Numbered from the stretch's first letter, positions 1 through 11,090 are shown. The stretch: 64,000 nt of DNA from Prescottella agglutinans (GCF_004011865.1 NZ_RKLP01000002.1:124001-188000), one strand, 5' to 3'. Numbers and translations are program-made. The notes: generated from the sequence alone by a model not told the origin.

Positions 1-132
1 CTCCCCCGCGACGAAGCGCCGCACGATCGACTTGGTCACCGGGGCCCGCGTCACCGCGTCCTTGACCCGGGCCGACCGCGCGGCCGCGAGGATCGCCGGC
101 CGCAGCGGATTCGACAGGACGCTCGGCGTCAT
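1..132 (-). CDS. Proline dehydrogenase, N-terminal part (cut by window start)
   Basis: Only the first 44 codons are in the window. The minus-strand reading from the ATG at 132 gives MTPSVLSNPLRPAILAAARS and continues to RRFVAGE, which resembles the N-terminus of actinobacterial proline dehydrogenases (M. tuberculosis Rv1188 type). The enzyme oxidises proline to pyrroline-5-carboxylate with FAD. Its ATG overlaps the stop of the preceding pruA by four bases (ATGA), so the two are translationally coupled and cover both steps from proline to glutamate. The catalytic barrel lies outside the window, so the call rests on the N-terminus and the neighbour. Confidence 0.8.
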   Translation of the reverse strand, partial: MTPSVLSNPLRPAILAAARSARVKDAVTRAPVTKSIVRRFVAGE

Positions 133-1778
133 CGACCCCGCTCCGGTCCCATGTGCGGGTAGCGGTGATCGGTCGGCGGGACGAACGTCTCCTTGATCGT
201 GCGCGCCGACACCCACCGCAGCAGGTTCAGCGGCGAGCCGGCCTTGTCGTTGGTGCCCGACGCCCGCCCGCCCCCGAACGGCTGCTGGCCCACCACGGCG
301 CCGGTCGGCTTGTCGTTGACGTAGAAGTTGCCCGCCGTGAAACGCAGTGCGGCCGAGGCCTGTTCGACCGCGTCCCGGTCGTCCGCGACGACCGCACCGG
401 TCAGCGCGTACGGCGAGGCGGTGTCCACCGCCGCCAGAACGTCGGCGAACGCACCCGGGGCCGAGTCGTCGTACACGTGCACCGAGAGGATCGGACCGAA
501 GTACTCCTTCGCCAGCGCCTCGTCCCGGGGATCGTCCACGAGCAGCACGGTGGGCCGGACGAAGTACCCGACGCTGTCGTCGTACTTGCCGCCGACCGCC
601 ACCTCCACGCCGGCGGCACCCCGGGCACGCTCGATCGCCGCGACGCTCTTGTCGTAGGCGCGGCGGTCGATGAGCGCACCGCCGAAGTTCTCGAGATCGG
701 TGACGTCGCCGTACGTGAGGGCGTCGACCTCGGCGAGGAACTGCTCCTTCATCCCGGCCCACACCGACCGCGGCACGTACGCGCGCGAGGCCGCCGAACA
801 CTTCTGCCCCTGGTATTCGAATGCGCCGCGGATCAGTGCCGTCGACAGCACCGCCGGATCGGCCGACGCGTGCGCGACCACGAAGTCCTTGCCGCCGGTC
901 TCCCCCACCAGTCGCGGGTAGCCGTCGTAGCTCCCGATGTTCGCCCCCACCTCACGCCACAGGCGCTGGAACGTCGCCGTCGACCCGGTGAAATGGATCC
1001 CGGCCAGCCTCGGATCACGCAGCGCCACATCGGAAACCGCGAGACCGTCCCCCGTGAGCAGATTGATCACCCCCGGCGGCAGGCCCGCCGCCTCGAGCAG
1101 TCGCAGCGTCCAGTAGGCGGCCAGCGTCTGCGTCGGCGACGGCTTCCAGACCACGGTGTTCCCCATCAGCGCGGGAGCGGTCGGCAGGTTGCCGGCGATC
1201 GCGGTGAAGTTGAACGGGGTGATCGCGTAGACGAACCCCTCGAGCGGTCGGTACTCGAGCCGATTCCACACCCCCGGCGACGAGATCGGCTGCTCGGCGA
1301 GGATCTCCCGGGCGAAATGCACGTTGAACCGCCAGAAGTCCACCAGTTCGCACGGGGCGTCGATCTCCGCCTGCTGCACCGACTTGGACTGTCCCAGCAT
1401 CGTCGCGGCGGCCAACTTCTCGCGCCACGGCCCGGACAGCAGATCGGCCGCGCGCAGCAGCACCGCGGCGCGTTCGTCGAACAGCAGTCGCCGCCACGCG
1501 GGGGCGGCCGCGGTCGCCGCGTCGATCGCGGCGCTCGCGTCGTCGTACGTCGCATTGGTGAATGTCGCGAGGATCGACGAATGGCGGTGCGGCTGAACTA
1601 CTTCCAATTGCTCGCCGACACCGGAACGGTGACGGCCGCCGATGACGTGCGGGATCTCGAGCACCTCGGCGGAATGCTCCGCGAGAGCCTTCCGCAGACG
1701 GTCCCGCTCCGGACTGCCCGGCGCGTAGGAGTGGACCGGTTCGTTGTGCGGCGCCGGTACCTGTGTGACGGCATCCAT
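129..1778 (-). CDS. pruA: L-glutamate gamma-semialdehyde (pyrroline-5-carboxylate) dehydrogenase
   Basis: 549 aa, NAD-dependent aldehyde dehydrogenase that oxidises glutamate semialdehyde to glutamate, the second step of proline catabolism. Family residues are visible: the general-base glutamate in VGETGGKDF (E293), the nucleophilic cysteine in GQKCSAASR (C327), and a C-terminal PFGGGRASGTNDKAG segment typical of the P5CDH subgroup. The ATG at 1778 is chosen because AGGAGG lies just upstream and the longer open frame has no similarity-like sequence. The stop overlaps the start of proline dehydrogenase by four bases. It lies downstream of a 41-bp tandem repeat. Confidence 0.95.
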   Translation of the reverse strand: MDAVTQVPAPHNEPVHSYAPGSPERDRLRKALAEHSAEVLEIPHVIGGRHRSGVGEQLEVVQPHRHSSILATFTNATYDDASAAIDAATAAAPAWRRLLFDERAAVLLRAADLLSGPWREKLAAATMLGQSKSVQQAEIDAPCELVDFWRFNVHFAREILAEQPISSPGVWNRLEYRPLEGFVYAITPFNFTAIAGNLPTAPALMGNTVVWKPSPTQTLAAYWTLRLLEAAGLPPGVINLLTGDGLAVSDVALRDPRLAGIHFTGSTATFQRLWREVGANIGSYDGYPRLVGETGGKDFVVAHASADPAVLSTALIRGAFEYQGQKCSAASRAYVPRSVWAGMKEQFLAEVDALTYGDVTDLENFGGALIDRRAYDKSVAAIERARGAAGVEVAVGGKYDDSVGYFVRPTVLLVDDPRDEALAKEYFGPILSVHVYDDSAPGAFADVLAAVDTASPYALTGAVVADDRDAVEQASAALRFTAGNFYVNDKPTGAVVGQQPFGGGRASGTNDKAGSPLNLLRWVSARTIKETFVPPTDHRYPHMGPERGR

Positions 1779-1852
1779 GCTGCCCTCCTCAGCCTGAGCC
1801 CGAGAGACTGCGACCAAGCTCAGGCTACGCCCGACACCGCCTCCCGCGCCCC

Positions 1853-1975
1853 GCAACAAGTGCGCCGAGCGCCGGGACCCGCGCCCCGCTCCCGCGACAA
1901 GTGCGCAAAACGCGAGAACCCGGGCCCCGCGTGCGCGACAAGTGCGCAAAACGCGAGAACCCGGGTTCCCCGATG
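1853..1975. repeat. Three tandem copies of a 41-bp intergenic repeat
   Basis: Units begin at 1853, 1894 and 1935. The core GACAAGTGCGCAAAACGCGA and the next 11 bases are identical in copies 2 and 3; copy 1 is more diverged. The last copy ends in the 12-bp palindrome GAACCCGGGTTC (1957-1968), next to the aminotransferase stop at 1978. The array fills the gap between the aminotransferase 3' end and the pruA 5' end, so it could act in termination or be a dispersed intergenic element. Confidence 0.85.
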
Positions 1976-1977
1976 GG

Positions 1978-3078
1978 TCAGGACAGGCGGGCGGCCGCCG
2001 CTTCGATGCGCTCGTCCGACGCGGTGAGCGCGATCCGGACGTGCTTCCGGCCGCGCGGGCCGTAGAAGTCGCCCGGTGCGACCAGGATGCCGCGCTCGGC
2101 GAACCAGTCGACCGTGTCCCGGCAGTCCTCGCCGCGGGTGGCCCACAGATACAGGCCGGCCTCCGAGTCGTCGACCGTGAAGCCCGCGCCGCGGACCGCC
2201 GCCAACAGGATCTCGCGGCGCCGGCGGTACCGCTCGCGCTGCTCCTTCTCCTGGCCGTCGTCGGTCAGCGCGGCGGCCATCGCGGCCTGGATCGGGGTCG
2301 GCATCATCATGCCCGCGTGCTTGCGGACCTCGAGCAGTTCCGCGATCAGCGCGGGATCACCGGCGAGGAACCCGGCCCGGTAGCTCGCCAGATTCGACGT
2401 CTTGGACAGCGAATGGATCGCCAGCAGACCGGTGTGGTCGCCGCCGCACACGCGCGGATCCAGGATCGACACCGCCTCGGCCTCCCAGGTCAGACCCAGG
2501 TAGCACTCGTCGGACGCGACGATCGCGCCGCGCTCACGAGCGAACTCGACCACCTTGCGCAGGTGCTCGACCCCGAGCACCTTGCCGGTGGGGTTGGACG
2601 GCGAATTGACGAAGATCAGCGCCGGCTTCTCCGGACCCAACTGCGCGGTGCCGTCGGCGCGCAGCACCCGGGCACCGGCGAGCAGCGCACCCACCTCGTA
2701 CGTCGGGTACGCCACCTCCGGAATGACCACGAGGTCGTCCGCGCCGAGACCGAGCATGCTCGGCAGCCACGCGATGACCTCCTTGGTGCCGATCACGGGC
2801 AGGATCGCCGCGGGATCGATCCCGGTCATGCCGTAGCGCCGCGCCAGCGACGCCACCGTCGCCTCACGCAGTTCGTCGGTGCCGTGCGTCGTCGGATAGC
2901 CGGGCACCGCCGCGACCGACGACAACGCCTCCTGGATGACCGGAGCCACCGGATCGACGGGTGTCCCGACGGACAGGTTGACGATCCCGCCGGGATGCGA
3001 GTTCGCCTTCTCCTTCGCGGACGCGAGGGAGTCCCACGGGAAATCGGGCAGGGTCTTGGCTACAGAGATGCGCGGCAA
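1978..3078 (-). CDS. dapC: Succinyldiaminopimelate aminotransferase-type PLP enzyme (DapC-like)
   Basis: 366 aa, fold-type I aminotransferase. The PLP lysine is K226 in SLSKTSNLASYR, and SNPTG (161-165) is the usual substrate/PLP-binding turn. The sequence and the position directly after fdxC match M. tuberculosis Rv1178, a homologue of the DapC that transaminates N-succinyl-2-amino-6-ketopimelate in lysine and peptidoglycan synthesis. The start is a TTG at 3078 with GAGGA seven bases upstream; translation begins MPRISVAK. The exact substrate is inferred from the family. It probably shares a transcript with fdxC, 47 bp upstream. Confidence 0.85.
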   Translation of the reverse strand: MPRISVAKTLPDFPWDSLASAKEKANSHPGGIVNLSVGTPVDPVAPVIQEALSSVAAVPGYPTTHGTDELREATVASLARRYGMTGIDPAAILPVIGTKEVIAWLPSMLGLGADDLVVIPEVAYPTYEVGALLAGARVLRADGTAQLGPEKPALIFVNSPSNPTGKVLGVEHLRKVVEFARERGAIVASDECYLGLTWEAEAVSILDPRVCGGDHTGLLAIHSLSKTSNLASYRAGFLAGDPALIAELLEVRKHAGMMMPTPIQAAMAAALTDDGQEKEQRERYRRRREILLAAVRGAGFTVDDSEAGLYLWATRGEDCRDTVDWFAERGILVAPGDFYGPRGRKHVRIALTASDERIEAAAARLS

Positions 3079-3125
3079 CTGATCTTCCTCGAACCGTTCC
3101 TACTTGTTGTTCGACCGGTCGTCGA

Positions 3126-3449
3126 CTAGTCCTCGCTCATGGGTGGCAGCGCCTTGATCATCGGCGGGTCGTAGTCGACCTTCCCGAGCTTCGCGGCACC
3201 ACCCGGCGAACCGAGGTCGTCGAAGAAGTCGACGTTCGCGCTGACGTAGCCGGTCCACTGGTCCGGCACGTCGTCCTCGTAGAAGATGGCCTCGACGGGG
3301 CAGACCGGCTCACACGCACCGCAGTCCACGCACTCGTCCGGATGGATGTAGAGCATGCGACCGCCCTCGTAGATGCAGTCGACCGGACACTCCTCGATAC
3401 AGGCCTTGTCCATCACATCGACGCACGGTTCGGCAATCGTGTAGGTCAC
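3126..3449 (-). CDS. fdxC: 7Fe ferredoxin FdxC
   Basis: 107 aa, [3Fe-4S][4Fe-4S] ferredoxin of the FdxA/FdxC type. Cysteines sit at 9, 17, 21, 25 and at 40, 43, 46, 50, the last four in the classic [12 protein letters not shown] arrangement, followed by a long acidic C-terminal tail as in mycobacterial FdxC. It is a soluble one-electron carrier; the partner enzyme cannot be read from the sequence. The start is a GTG at 3449 preceded by AGGGAGAGC. It lies between fbiC and the DapC-like gene, as in M. tuberculosis (Rv1177). Confidence 0.95.
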   Translation of the reverse strand: MTYTIAEPCVDVMDKACIEECPVDCIYEGGRMLYIHPDECVDCGACEPVCPVEAIFYEDDVPDQWTGYVSANVDFFDDLGSPGGAAKLGKVDYDPPMIKALPPMSED

Positions 3450-3607
3450 TGCTGCTCTCCCTGCCTTTCTGACACGGGCGCCGGGGCGCCTCGGCGAGCC
3501 GGCCGCCGGGCTCCCGCCCGACGAACATCCGGAAGGTCCAGTATGAAGCGTTGCGGCCGCGACAGTTCGGTAAGGGTGTCCTCATATCGCGGTCCGTTAC
3601 GGCACCG

Positions 3608-6214
3608 TCAGGCCATCGGCAGGACGGTCGTGGGCTCCCGGAGGGCGTAGCTCGTCGTCCGCTCCCGGGCCGGACGACCGATCCCCTCCGCGATCGCCCG
3701 CAACTCCTCGACCGTCTTCTCCGAGCCGTGCTGCGAGCCCGCCATCCGCGAGATGGTCTCCTCCATCAGCGTGCCACCGAGATCGTTCGCGCCGCCCTGG
3801 AGCATCGCCTGCGTGCCCGCGATGCCCAGCTTCACCCAGCTGGTCTGGATGTTGTCGACGCGCCCGTGCAGCATGATCCGGGCCAGCGCGTGCGCGGCCC
3901 GGTTGTCGCGCTGCGTCGGCCCCGGACGGGACGCGCCCGCCAGGTACAGCGGCGCGCTCTGGTGCACGAACGGCAGCAGCACGAACTCGGTGAAGCCCCC
4001 GGTCCGGTCCTGGATGCCGCGGATCACCCGCAGGTGGCCCACCCAGTGCTTGGGGCTGTCGACGTGGCCGTACATCATCGTCGAACTGGATCGCAGGCCC
4101 ACCTCGTGCGCGGTGGTGATGACGTCGATCCACGCCGACGTCGGCAGCTTGCCCTTCGTCAGGACCCACCGCACCTCGTCGTCGAGGATCTCGGCGGCCG
4201 TGCCCGGGATGGTGTCGAGGCCGGCCTCGCGCAGCTCGGTGAGCCAGTCGCGGATGCTCTGGCCGCCGCGGGACGCACCGTTGACGATCTCCATCGGGCT
4301 GAACGCGTGCACGTGCATCGACGGCACCCGCCGCTTGACCGCCCGCACCAGGTCCGCGTAACCGGTGACCGGCAGCTCGGGGTCGATGCCGCCCTGCATG
4401 CACACCTCGGTGGCGCCCGCGACGTGCGCCTCCCACGCCCGGTCGGCCACCTCCTCCGCGGACAGCGTGAAGGCGTCGGCGTCGCCCTTGCGCTGCGCGA
4501 ACGCGCAGAACCGGCAGCCGGTGTAGCAGATGTTGGTGAAGTTGATGTTCCGGTTCACCACGTACGTGACGTTGTCGCCGACGGCCTCCCTGCGGAGCGC
4601 GTCCGCGAGCGCGACCACGGCCTCGAGACCGTCCCCGTCGGCGGTCGCGAGCGCCAGGTACTCGTCGTCGGACAGCGCGGCCGGATCCCGTTCGGCGCTG
4701 CGCAGCGCGGCCACCACGTCGGTGTCCACCCGGGCCGGGGCGGCGCGCCCCAGTTCCAGGACCTGCTCGCGGACGGTCTCCCAGTCACCGAACGCGCTGC
4801 CCAGGTCGGAGCGGGTCTCGGTGTTGCGGCCGTCTGTGTCGATCTCGGTGTTCAGGTCGACGCGGCCCGACGACACCCACTCCTCGTCCGGTTCCTGCCA
4901 CGGCAGCCCCGCCGGCTTCACGTCCGCGCGGGCCATACCCGTCTCCGGGTCGGCGAGCGCCCGCACGTGCGCACCGATCCGCGGGTCGATCCACGGATGT
5001 CCGGCCAGCACGTACTGCGGTTGCGCAGCGGTCCGTTCGACGAGGGTGTACCCGGCCCGGGCGGTGACCTCGGCGAGCGTGTCCAGATTCGGCCACGGCC
5101 GTTCGGGATTCACGTGATCCGGCGTCAGCGGCGACACACCGCCCCAGTCGTCGACACCGGCACCGATCAGCGCGAGGCACTCCGCCTCCGACACCAGGTT
5201 TGGCGGCGACTGGATCCGCATGCCCGGCCCCAACAGCAGGCGCGCGACTGCGATGGTCGCGAGGAACTCCTCGAGGTTCGCATCGGGGGCGTCGCGCATC
5301 GCGGTGTCCGGCTTGGCCAGGAAGTTCTGCACGATCACTTCCTGCACGTGCCCGAAGGCCTTGTGCAGCTTACGGATCGCCATGATGGAGTCGGCCCGCT
5401 CGGCGGCCGTCTCGCCGATCCCGACGAGGATGCCGGTCGTGAACGGAACCGACAGCCGGCCCGCATCGGTGAGCGTGCGCAGGCGCACCTCGGGATCCTT
5501 GTCGGGGCTGCCGTAGTGGCACTCCCCCTTCTCGGTGAACAGCCGCTTCGAGGTGGTCTCGAGCATCATGCCCATCGACGGCGCCACCGGCTTGAGACGT
5601 GAGATCTCCTCCCAGCTCATGACACCCGGATTGAGGTGCGGCAGCAGGCCGGTCTCCTCGAGCACCCGGATCGCCATCGCCCGCACGTAGTCGAGCGTGG
5701 AGTCGTAGCCGCGCTCGTCGAGCCACTGCTTCGCCTCGGGCCAGCGCTCCTCCGGCCGGTCGCCGAGCGTGAACAGGGCCTCCTTGCAGCCCAGTTCGGC
5801 GCCCTGGCGGGCGATCTCGAGAATCTCGTCCGGCTCCAGGTACATGCCGTGCCCGGCGGCGCGCAGCTTGCCGGGCACCGTCACGAACGTGCAGTAGTGG
5901 CACTTGTCGCGGCACAGGCGGGTCAGCGGGACGAACACCTTGCGCGAGTACGACACCGTCTTCGGGCGGCCCGCCGCGACCAGGCCGGCGTCGCGCACCT
6001 TGGCCGCCGACGCGCACAGGTCCTCGAGGTCGGCGCCCCGCGCCTGCAGCAGCGTCGCGGCCTCGTCCACGTTGAGTGTCGAACCGTCCCGCGCCCGCCG
6101 CAGCACGCGCCGCATCGCACTCGCGGACGGCGCTTCGACGTTCCCGGAACGCCCCGGAACCGACGGCATCGGCAGGATCGTGGACCGATCGGTGTCATCG
6201 CTCGAGTGACTCAC
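3608..6214 (-). CDS. fbiC: Bifunctional FO synthase FbiC (CofG-CofH fusion)
   Basis: About 868 aa; two radical-SAM domains in one chain. The N-terminal CofG half has CRDKCHYC (C101, C105, C108) and the C-terminal CofH half has CYTGCRFC near residue 562, each binding a 4Fe-4S cluster with SAM. Together they join a tyrosine-derived fragment to the flavin precursor to form FO, the chromophore of coenzyme F420. The M. tuberculosis protein is of similar length (856 aa). Start choice is uncertain: GTG codons at 6232 and 6214 are both possible and neither has a strong ribosome site. F420 supports nitroreductase and other deazaflavin enzymes in this group of bacteria. Confidence 0.95.
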   Translation of the reverse strand: MSHSSDDTDRSTILPMPSVPGRSGNVEAPSASAMRRVLRRARDGSTLNVDEAATLLQARGADLEDLCASAAKVRDAGLVAAGRPKTVSYSRKVFVPLTRLCRDKCHYCTFVTVPGKLRAAGHGMYLEPDEILEIARQGAELGCKEALFTLGDRPEERWPEAKQWLDERGYDSTLDYVRAMAIRVLEETGLLPHLNPGVMSWEEISRLKPVAPSMGMMLETTSKRLFTEKGECHYGSPDKDPEVRLRTLTDAGRLSVPFTTGILVGIGETAAERADSIMAIRKLHKAFGHVQEVIVQNFLAKPDTAMRDAPDANLEEFLATIAVARLLLGPGMRIQSPPNLVSEAECLALIGAGVDDWGGVSPLTPDHVNPERPWPNLDTLAEVTARAGYTLVERTAAQPQYVLAGHPWIDPRIGAHVRALADPETGMARADVKPAGLPWQEPDEEWVSSGRVDLNTEIDTDGRNTETRSDLGSAFGDWETVREQVLELGRAAPARVDTDVVAALRSAERDPAALSDDEYLALATADGDGLEAVVALADALRREAVGDNVTYVVNRNINFTNICYTGCRFCAFAQRKGDADAFTLSAEEVADRAWEAHVAGATEVCMQGGIDPELPVTGYADLVRAVKRRVPSMHVHAFSPMEIVNGASRGGQSIRDWLTELREAGLDTIPGTAAEILDDEVRWVLTKGKLPTSAWIDVITTAHEVGLRSSSTMMYGHVDSPKHWVGHLRVIRGIQDRTGGFTEFVLLPFVHQSAPLYLAGASRPGPTQRDNRAAHALARIMLHGRVDNIQTSWVKLGIAGTQAMLQGGANDLGGTLMEETISRMAGSQHGSEKTVEELRAIAEGIGRPARERTTSYALREPTTVLPMA

Positions 6215-6272
6215 CCGACGATCATGCGCCACCGACCGGTGCCCCTGCCACCGCGGGTGTCCCGAGTTCCGC

Positions 6273-6482
6273 CTATCCGTGCGGGTAATCCTCGTCGACG
6301 GGCACGCTGCGACGCTGTTCGGCGGCGTCGGCCGGGTCGACCTCCAGCGGCGTCGGCGGGGGCGTCGATTCGTCGCGGTCGTCCTCCGACTCGGCCGGCG
6401 TCAACTGCTCGACGAGGTCGGCCTCCGGGACGTCCGCAGATCCGGCATCGTTCCCGGTGTCCTCGGCTTCGATCGGAACCAT
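6273..6482 (-). CDS. Small acidic protein with [10 protein letters not shown] motif
   Basis: 69 aa, very acidic and probably disordered, with [10 protein letters not shown] near residue 19 and the C-terminus [10 protein letters not shown]. Short proteins with this DVPEAD-E/Q core and a terminal D-Y-x-x-G recur in Actinobacteria; I know of no function. The ATG at 6482 is preceded by GGGAGG at good spacing, and an in-frame GTG lies one codon upstream. It is divergent from the PH-domain genes. Confidence 0.75.
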   Translation of the reverse strand: MVPIEAEDTGNDAGSADVPEADLVEQLTPAESEDDRDESTPPPTPLEVDPADAAEQRRSVPVDEDYPHG

Positions 6483-6573
6483 CACGACCACCTCCCGTCT
6501 CGGCAGACCCGCACGGCCTGTGCGGCCACCTCCACCATAGGACGAGACACGCCGACTCGGGCAGGATGAGATC

Positions 6574-7098
6574 GTGAGCCTTCCTCCCGACCCCAGCCGT
6601 GCCGCACGGACGGTGACGATGGCCGACCCGCGGTGGCGTCCGAGCACGCGGGCGCCGCGGTTGTGGGCCACGACCGCCGCCCTGGTCTGGCTGCCGGTCT
6701 TCGTCGCGCAGATCGTGTGGGCCGTCGTCGTCGGGCGCTGGACGGTGTGGCCGCACGTCACGGTCTTCGCCGTGACACTGGTCGTCGCGCTGGCCGACGT
6801 CCTCGTCGTGCCGCGGTGGCGGTATCGCGTGCATCGGTGGGAGATCAGCGACGACGCGGTCTACACGCGCACCGGATGGTTCACCCAGGAGCGCCGCATC
6901 GCGCCGATCACCCGCATCCAGACCGTCGACACCGAGCGCGGGCCGCTCGACCGCCTGTTCGGTCTCGCGACGGTCACCGTCACCACGGCGTCGTCGGCCG
7001 GTGCCGTGAAGATCCCCGCGCTCGACCTCGACGTCGCCGACCGCGCCGTCGAGCACCTCACCGACATCGCCGCGCGCCATGCCGGGGACGCCACGTGA
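6574..7098 (+). CDS. PH-domain membrane protein (YdbS-like, bPH2)
   Basis: 174 aa. Two membrane segments (about residues 30-50 and 57-75) precede a bacterial PH-like domain with RVHRWEISDDAVYTRTGWF and the conserved IAPITRIQTVDTERG stretch. This is the YdbS half of the YdbS/YdbT membrane pair; in other bacteria such pairs have been linked to resistance to secreted peptides or to membrane stress, but the molecular role is unclear. The GTG start at 6574 is used. Its stop overlaps the next gene's GTG by four bases, so the two are coupled. Confidence 0.85.
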   Translation: MSLPPDPSRAARTVTMADPRWRPSTRAPRLWATTAALVWLPVFVAQIVWAVVVGRWTVWPHVTVFAVTLVVALADVLVVPRWRYRVHRWEISDDAVYTRTGWFTQERRIAPITRIQTVDTERGPLDRLFGLATVTVTTASSAGAVKIPALDLDVADRAVEHLTDIAARHAGDAT

Positions 7099-8636
7099 GC
7101 GTCCCCGTCGAAGCGTCCGGGGCGGCAGCCCTCGCGGCCGAGGAGGACCAGCCGTGGCTGCGCCTCGACAAACGGATGCTCCTGGTGCATCCCGTCAACG
7201 AAGTCCTCAAGCTGCTGCCGGTCATCGCGGTGTCGTGGATCGTCGGTAGCAACAGCGGCAACCACTACTGGGGGCTGATCGCGGTCGCCGCGCTCGTCAC
7301 GTACGGCGTGCTGCGCTGGTTCACCACGACCTACCGCATCGGTCCGGTGCACGTGCAACTGCGCCGCGGGGTGTTCCAGAAGAAGGTGCTCTCGGTCCCC
7401 CGCAGCCGCATCCGGTCCGTCGACGTGGAGGCCGGCGTCCTGCACCGTCTGCTCGGGCTGGCCGTGCTGCGGATCGGGACGGGACGGCAGAGCGCCCGCC
7501 ACGAGGACCGGTTCGAACTCAACGCCCTCGACGCGTCGCTGGTTCCGGACATGCGCGCCGCACTGCTGGCCGGGCACCGACACCCCGCCGAGGCGGCGAC
7601 CGACGCCGACTCACCCGCCGCACCCGTGGCCGTGCCCGCCCGCGAGATCGGGCACTGGTCCCCGTCCTGGGTCCGCTACGCCCCGTTCTCCGTGACCGGA
7701 CTGATCGCGATCGGCGCCTTCGTCGGCGTGATCTTCCAGTACGGCCTGGCCGACCGGATCGCGCACTCGCCCGCGCTCGAGAACGGTTTCGACTCCGCGG
7801 AGCGCGCCGGGGGGCTCGCCCTGGCCCTGCTCGGCCTGGTCGCCCTGATCGTCCTGTTCGTCGCCGCATCCGTCCTCGCGTGCGTGCGCTACCTGGTCGT
7901 CTACGGGCGAATGACGGTCACCGACAACGGGCGGACCCTGCACGTGAGCCACGGCCTGTTGCGGACCAGGCAGACGACGCTCGACCGCGCCCGACTGCGC
8001 GGGACGACGCTGAAGGAGCCGCTGCTGCTGCGCCTCGCGGGCGGCGCGGCGCTCGACGCGATCATGACCGGCGTCAGCGCCGAGCACCGCGAGTCGTCGC
8101 TGTTGCTGCCGCAGAGCCCGCGCGCCGAGACGACCCGGGTGATGGCGACCGTCCTCGGCGACGACCGGCAGGCCGACGTCCCGCTCCTCGCGCACGGGCC
8201 GGCCGCCCGTCGTCGCCGATACACCCGGGCCCTGTGGCCCGCGGCCCTCGCGGCCGTGATCGCCGCCGGGTTCGCCGTCGCCGGACGCCAGGTCCCGTGG
8301 CCCGTCTGGGCGGGTGTCGTGGTGCTGGCGCTGGCCGGGACCGGACTGGCGTGGGACCGGTACCGCGGGCTCGGCCATGCCGTGCTGCCGGGCTGGCTGA
8401 TCACCCGCAGCGGGTCGCTCGATCGCCGCCGCGACAGCGTCGAGGCGGCGGGGATCATCGGCTGGACGGTGCGGCAGACGTTCTTCCAGCGCCGCGCGGG
8501 CGTCGCCACCGTGATCGCCGCGACCCCGGCGGGCACCGGCAGGTACGCGGTGCACGATCTTCCGGTCGAGCAGGCGTGGGCGCTCGTGGACGCCGTCACC
8601 CCGGGAGCGGGCGGGATCTGGCGCCGCACCACCTAA
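7095..8636 (+). CDS. Large PH-domain membrane protein (YdbT-like, bPH2 repeats)
   Basis: 513 aa with repeated bPH2 units, each consisting of a hydrophobic hairpin and a PH-like domain. Domain signatures appear three times: YRIGPVHVQLRRGVFQKKVLSVP near 80-100, VTDNGRTLHVSHGLLRTRQTTLD near 275-297, and LITRSGSLDRRRDSVE near 435-450. It is the partner of the preceding gene. GTG at 7095 is taken as the start because it overlaps the upstream stop (GTGA). The last four bases overlap the convergent catC 3' end. Confidence 0.85.
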   Translation: MSVPVEASGAAALAAEEDQPWLRLDKRMLLVHPVNEVLKLLPVIAVSWIVGSNSGNHYWGLIAVAALVTYGVLRWFTTTYRIGPVHVQLRRGVFQKKVLSVPRSRIRSVDVEAGVLHRLLGLAVLRIGTGRQSARHEDRFELNALDASLVPDMRAALLAGHRHPAEAATDADSPAAPVAVPAREIGHWSPSWVRYAPFSVTGLIAIGAFVGVIFQYGLADRIAHSPALENGFDSAERAGGLALALLGLVALIVLFVAASVLACVRYLVVYGRMTVTDNGRTLHVSHGLLRTRQTTLDRARLRGTTLKEPLLLRLAGGAALDAIMTGVSAEHRESSLLLPQSPRAETTRVMATVLGDDRQADVPLLAHGPAARRRRYTRALWPAALAAVIAAGFAVAGRQVPWPVWAGVVVLALAGTGLAWDRYRGLGHAVLPGWLITRSGSLDRRRDSVEAAGIIGWTVRQTFFQRRAGVATVIAATPAGTGRYAVHDLPVEQAWALVDAVTPGAGGIWRRTT

Positions 8637-8914
8637 CGGATCGAGCTGCCGTGCCTCGTGAGCGGCACGACGTCGATCGTCATGTAGGGGAAGAGCGGAA
8701 GGTTCCACAGGATCTCGTGGAGTTCGTCGGCGGATTCGACATCGAAGATGCTGATGTTGCTGTACTGACCGACGATTCGCCAGATGTGCGCCCACTTGCC
8801 GGCACGCTGCAGATCCTGGGAGTACGCCTTCTCCCGGGCGATCGTCTCCTCGCGGAGAGCGGGGTCGAGGTCGCGGGGAATGTCGACGTCCATGCGGACG
8901 TGGAACAGTGCCAT
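8633..8914 (-). CDS. catC: Muconolactone delta-isomerase
   Basis: 93 aa, the usual family length. MALFHVRMDVDIPRDLDP at the N-terminus and YSNISIFDVESADELHEIL are characteristic of CatC. It isomerises muconolactone to beta-ketoadipate enol-lactone, the third step of catechol ortho-cleavage. It is the last gene of catABC, 30 bp after catB, in the same direction. The stop falls within the final codons of the convergent PH-domain gene. Confidence 0.95.
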   Translation of the reverse strand: MALFHVRMDVDIPRDLDPALREETIAREKAYSQDLQRAGKWAHIWRIVGQYSNISIFDVESADELHEILWNLPLFPYMTIDVVPLTRHGSSIR

Positions 8915-8944
8915 CGTGTGAATACTCCTGACTCGGTATCGGAT

Positions 8945-10072
8945 TCAGTCGCGCGCGACGTGTTTGACGACGTCCATGTCGAGTTCCACGCCCAGACCCG
9001 GCCCCGGCGGCAGGTGGACCTGCCCGTCCGAGTAGTCCAGCGGGGTCTGCAACAACTCCACCGCGAACAGCTGCGGACCGAACAACTCGGTGCCGTAGTC
9101 GATCCCGGGCTCGGCACACGCGAAATGCACGGACGCGGCGGTACCGATCGGCCCCTCGATGGACGTGGCCCCGTGACAACGCAACCCGGCCGCCGCCGCC
9201 ACGGCGACGACCTGCTTACTCCGTTGCAGACCACCACATTTGGTGGTCTTGACAGCGATCACGTCGGCGGCGCCGAGCTTCGCGATCTCGAGCACGTCGT
9301 GCGGCGTGTGCGCCGACTCGTCCGCCATGACGGGCGCGGACACCCGGCGGGCGATCTCGGCGAGCACCTCACGCTGCTCGCCCGGGGTCGGCTGTTCGAC
9401 GAGTTCCACTCCGCCGTCGACCAGTTCCGGAACCCAGCGCAGTGCGGTCAGACGGTCCCAGCGGGCGTTGACGTCGATGCTGACGCCCGCACGACCGTCC
9501 AGTGCCTGCGCGACCTTCACGACGCGAGCGGTGTCCACCGCCGGGTCGAGCGCCCCCATCTTGAGCTTGAATGCGAAGTTCAGTCTCGCGTCCATCTTCT
9601 CGGCGATCTCGTCGAGGACCTCCTCGACGGGGGCCGCGCCGAGCGCCCACCGGACGTCGACGCCGGTCCGGAAGGCGCCGCCGAGCAGCGTGTGCACACC
9701 CACCCCGAGACAGCGGGCATAGGCGTCGTGCAGCGCGACGTCGACGGCAGCCTTCGCGAACCGTGCGTTCGCCACGATCCGTTCGAGATCGATCATGATC
9801 CCGGTGATCTCGTCGACTCCGCGCCCGATGAGCGTCGGCGCGATGTGCCGATCGATGAGCACCTTCATCGTCTCGACGGATTCACCGCCCCACCACGGCC
9901 CGCCCGGCACGACGCCCTCGCCGTATCCGGTGACGCCGCCGGCCGTGGCGACCGCGACGAGCAGGATCGGCTGCGCCTCGCTCGTCGTGGTGGCGAACTT
10001 GTGCGGACGGACCAACGGTACGTCGAGGATCGTCGTCTCGATGGAGACGATCGCGAGATCGGGGTCGGACAT
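8945..10072 (-). CDS. catB: Muconate cycloisomerase
   Basis: 375 aa, enolase superfamily, muconate-lactonising subgroup. It converts cis,cis-muconate to muconolactone. The catalytic set is in place: the KxK pair K169/K171 in FKLKMG, and metal ligands D200 (VSIDVN), E226 (VELVEQP) and D251 (MADES). The ATG at 10072 is preferred over the GTG 12 bases upstream because AAGGTGAG sits seven bases before it. It lies between catA and catC. Confidence 0.95.
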   Translation of the reverse strand: MSDPDLAIVSIETTILDVPLVRPHKFATTTSEAQPILLVAVATAGGVTGYGEGVVPGGPWWGGESVETMKVLIDRHIAPTLIGRGVDEITGIMIDLERIVANARFAKAAVDVALHDAYARCLGVGVHTLLGGAFRTGVDVRWALGAAPVEEVLDEIAEKMDARLNFAFKLKMGALDPAVDTARVVKVAQALDGRAGVSIDVNARWDRLTALRWVPELVDGGVELVEQPTPGEQREVLAEIARRVSAPVMADESAHTPHDVLEIAKLGAADVIAVKTTKCGGLQRSKQVVAVAAAAGLRCHGATSIEGPIGTAASVHFACAEPGIDYGTELFGPQLFAVELLQTPLDYSDGQVHLPPGPGLGVELDMDVVKHVARD

Positions 10073-10115
10073 CGGGAAACTCACCTTCGCAGAACGGATT
10101 CGACGTGGTCGGGTA

Positions 10116-11090
<975 letters not shown>

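Noticed and set aside
153-2027. 624-codon plus-strand frame opposite pruA
   Set aside because: Arg/Pro/Gly-rich translation without motifs, a shadow of the clear minus-strand dehydrogenase.
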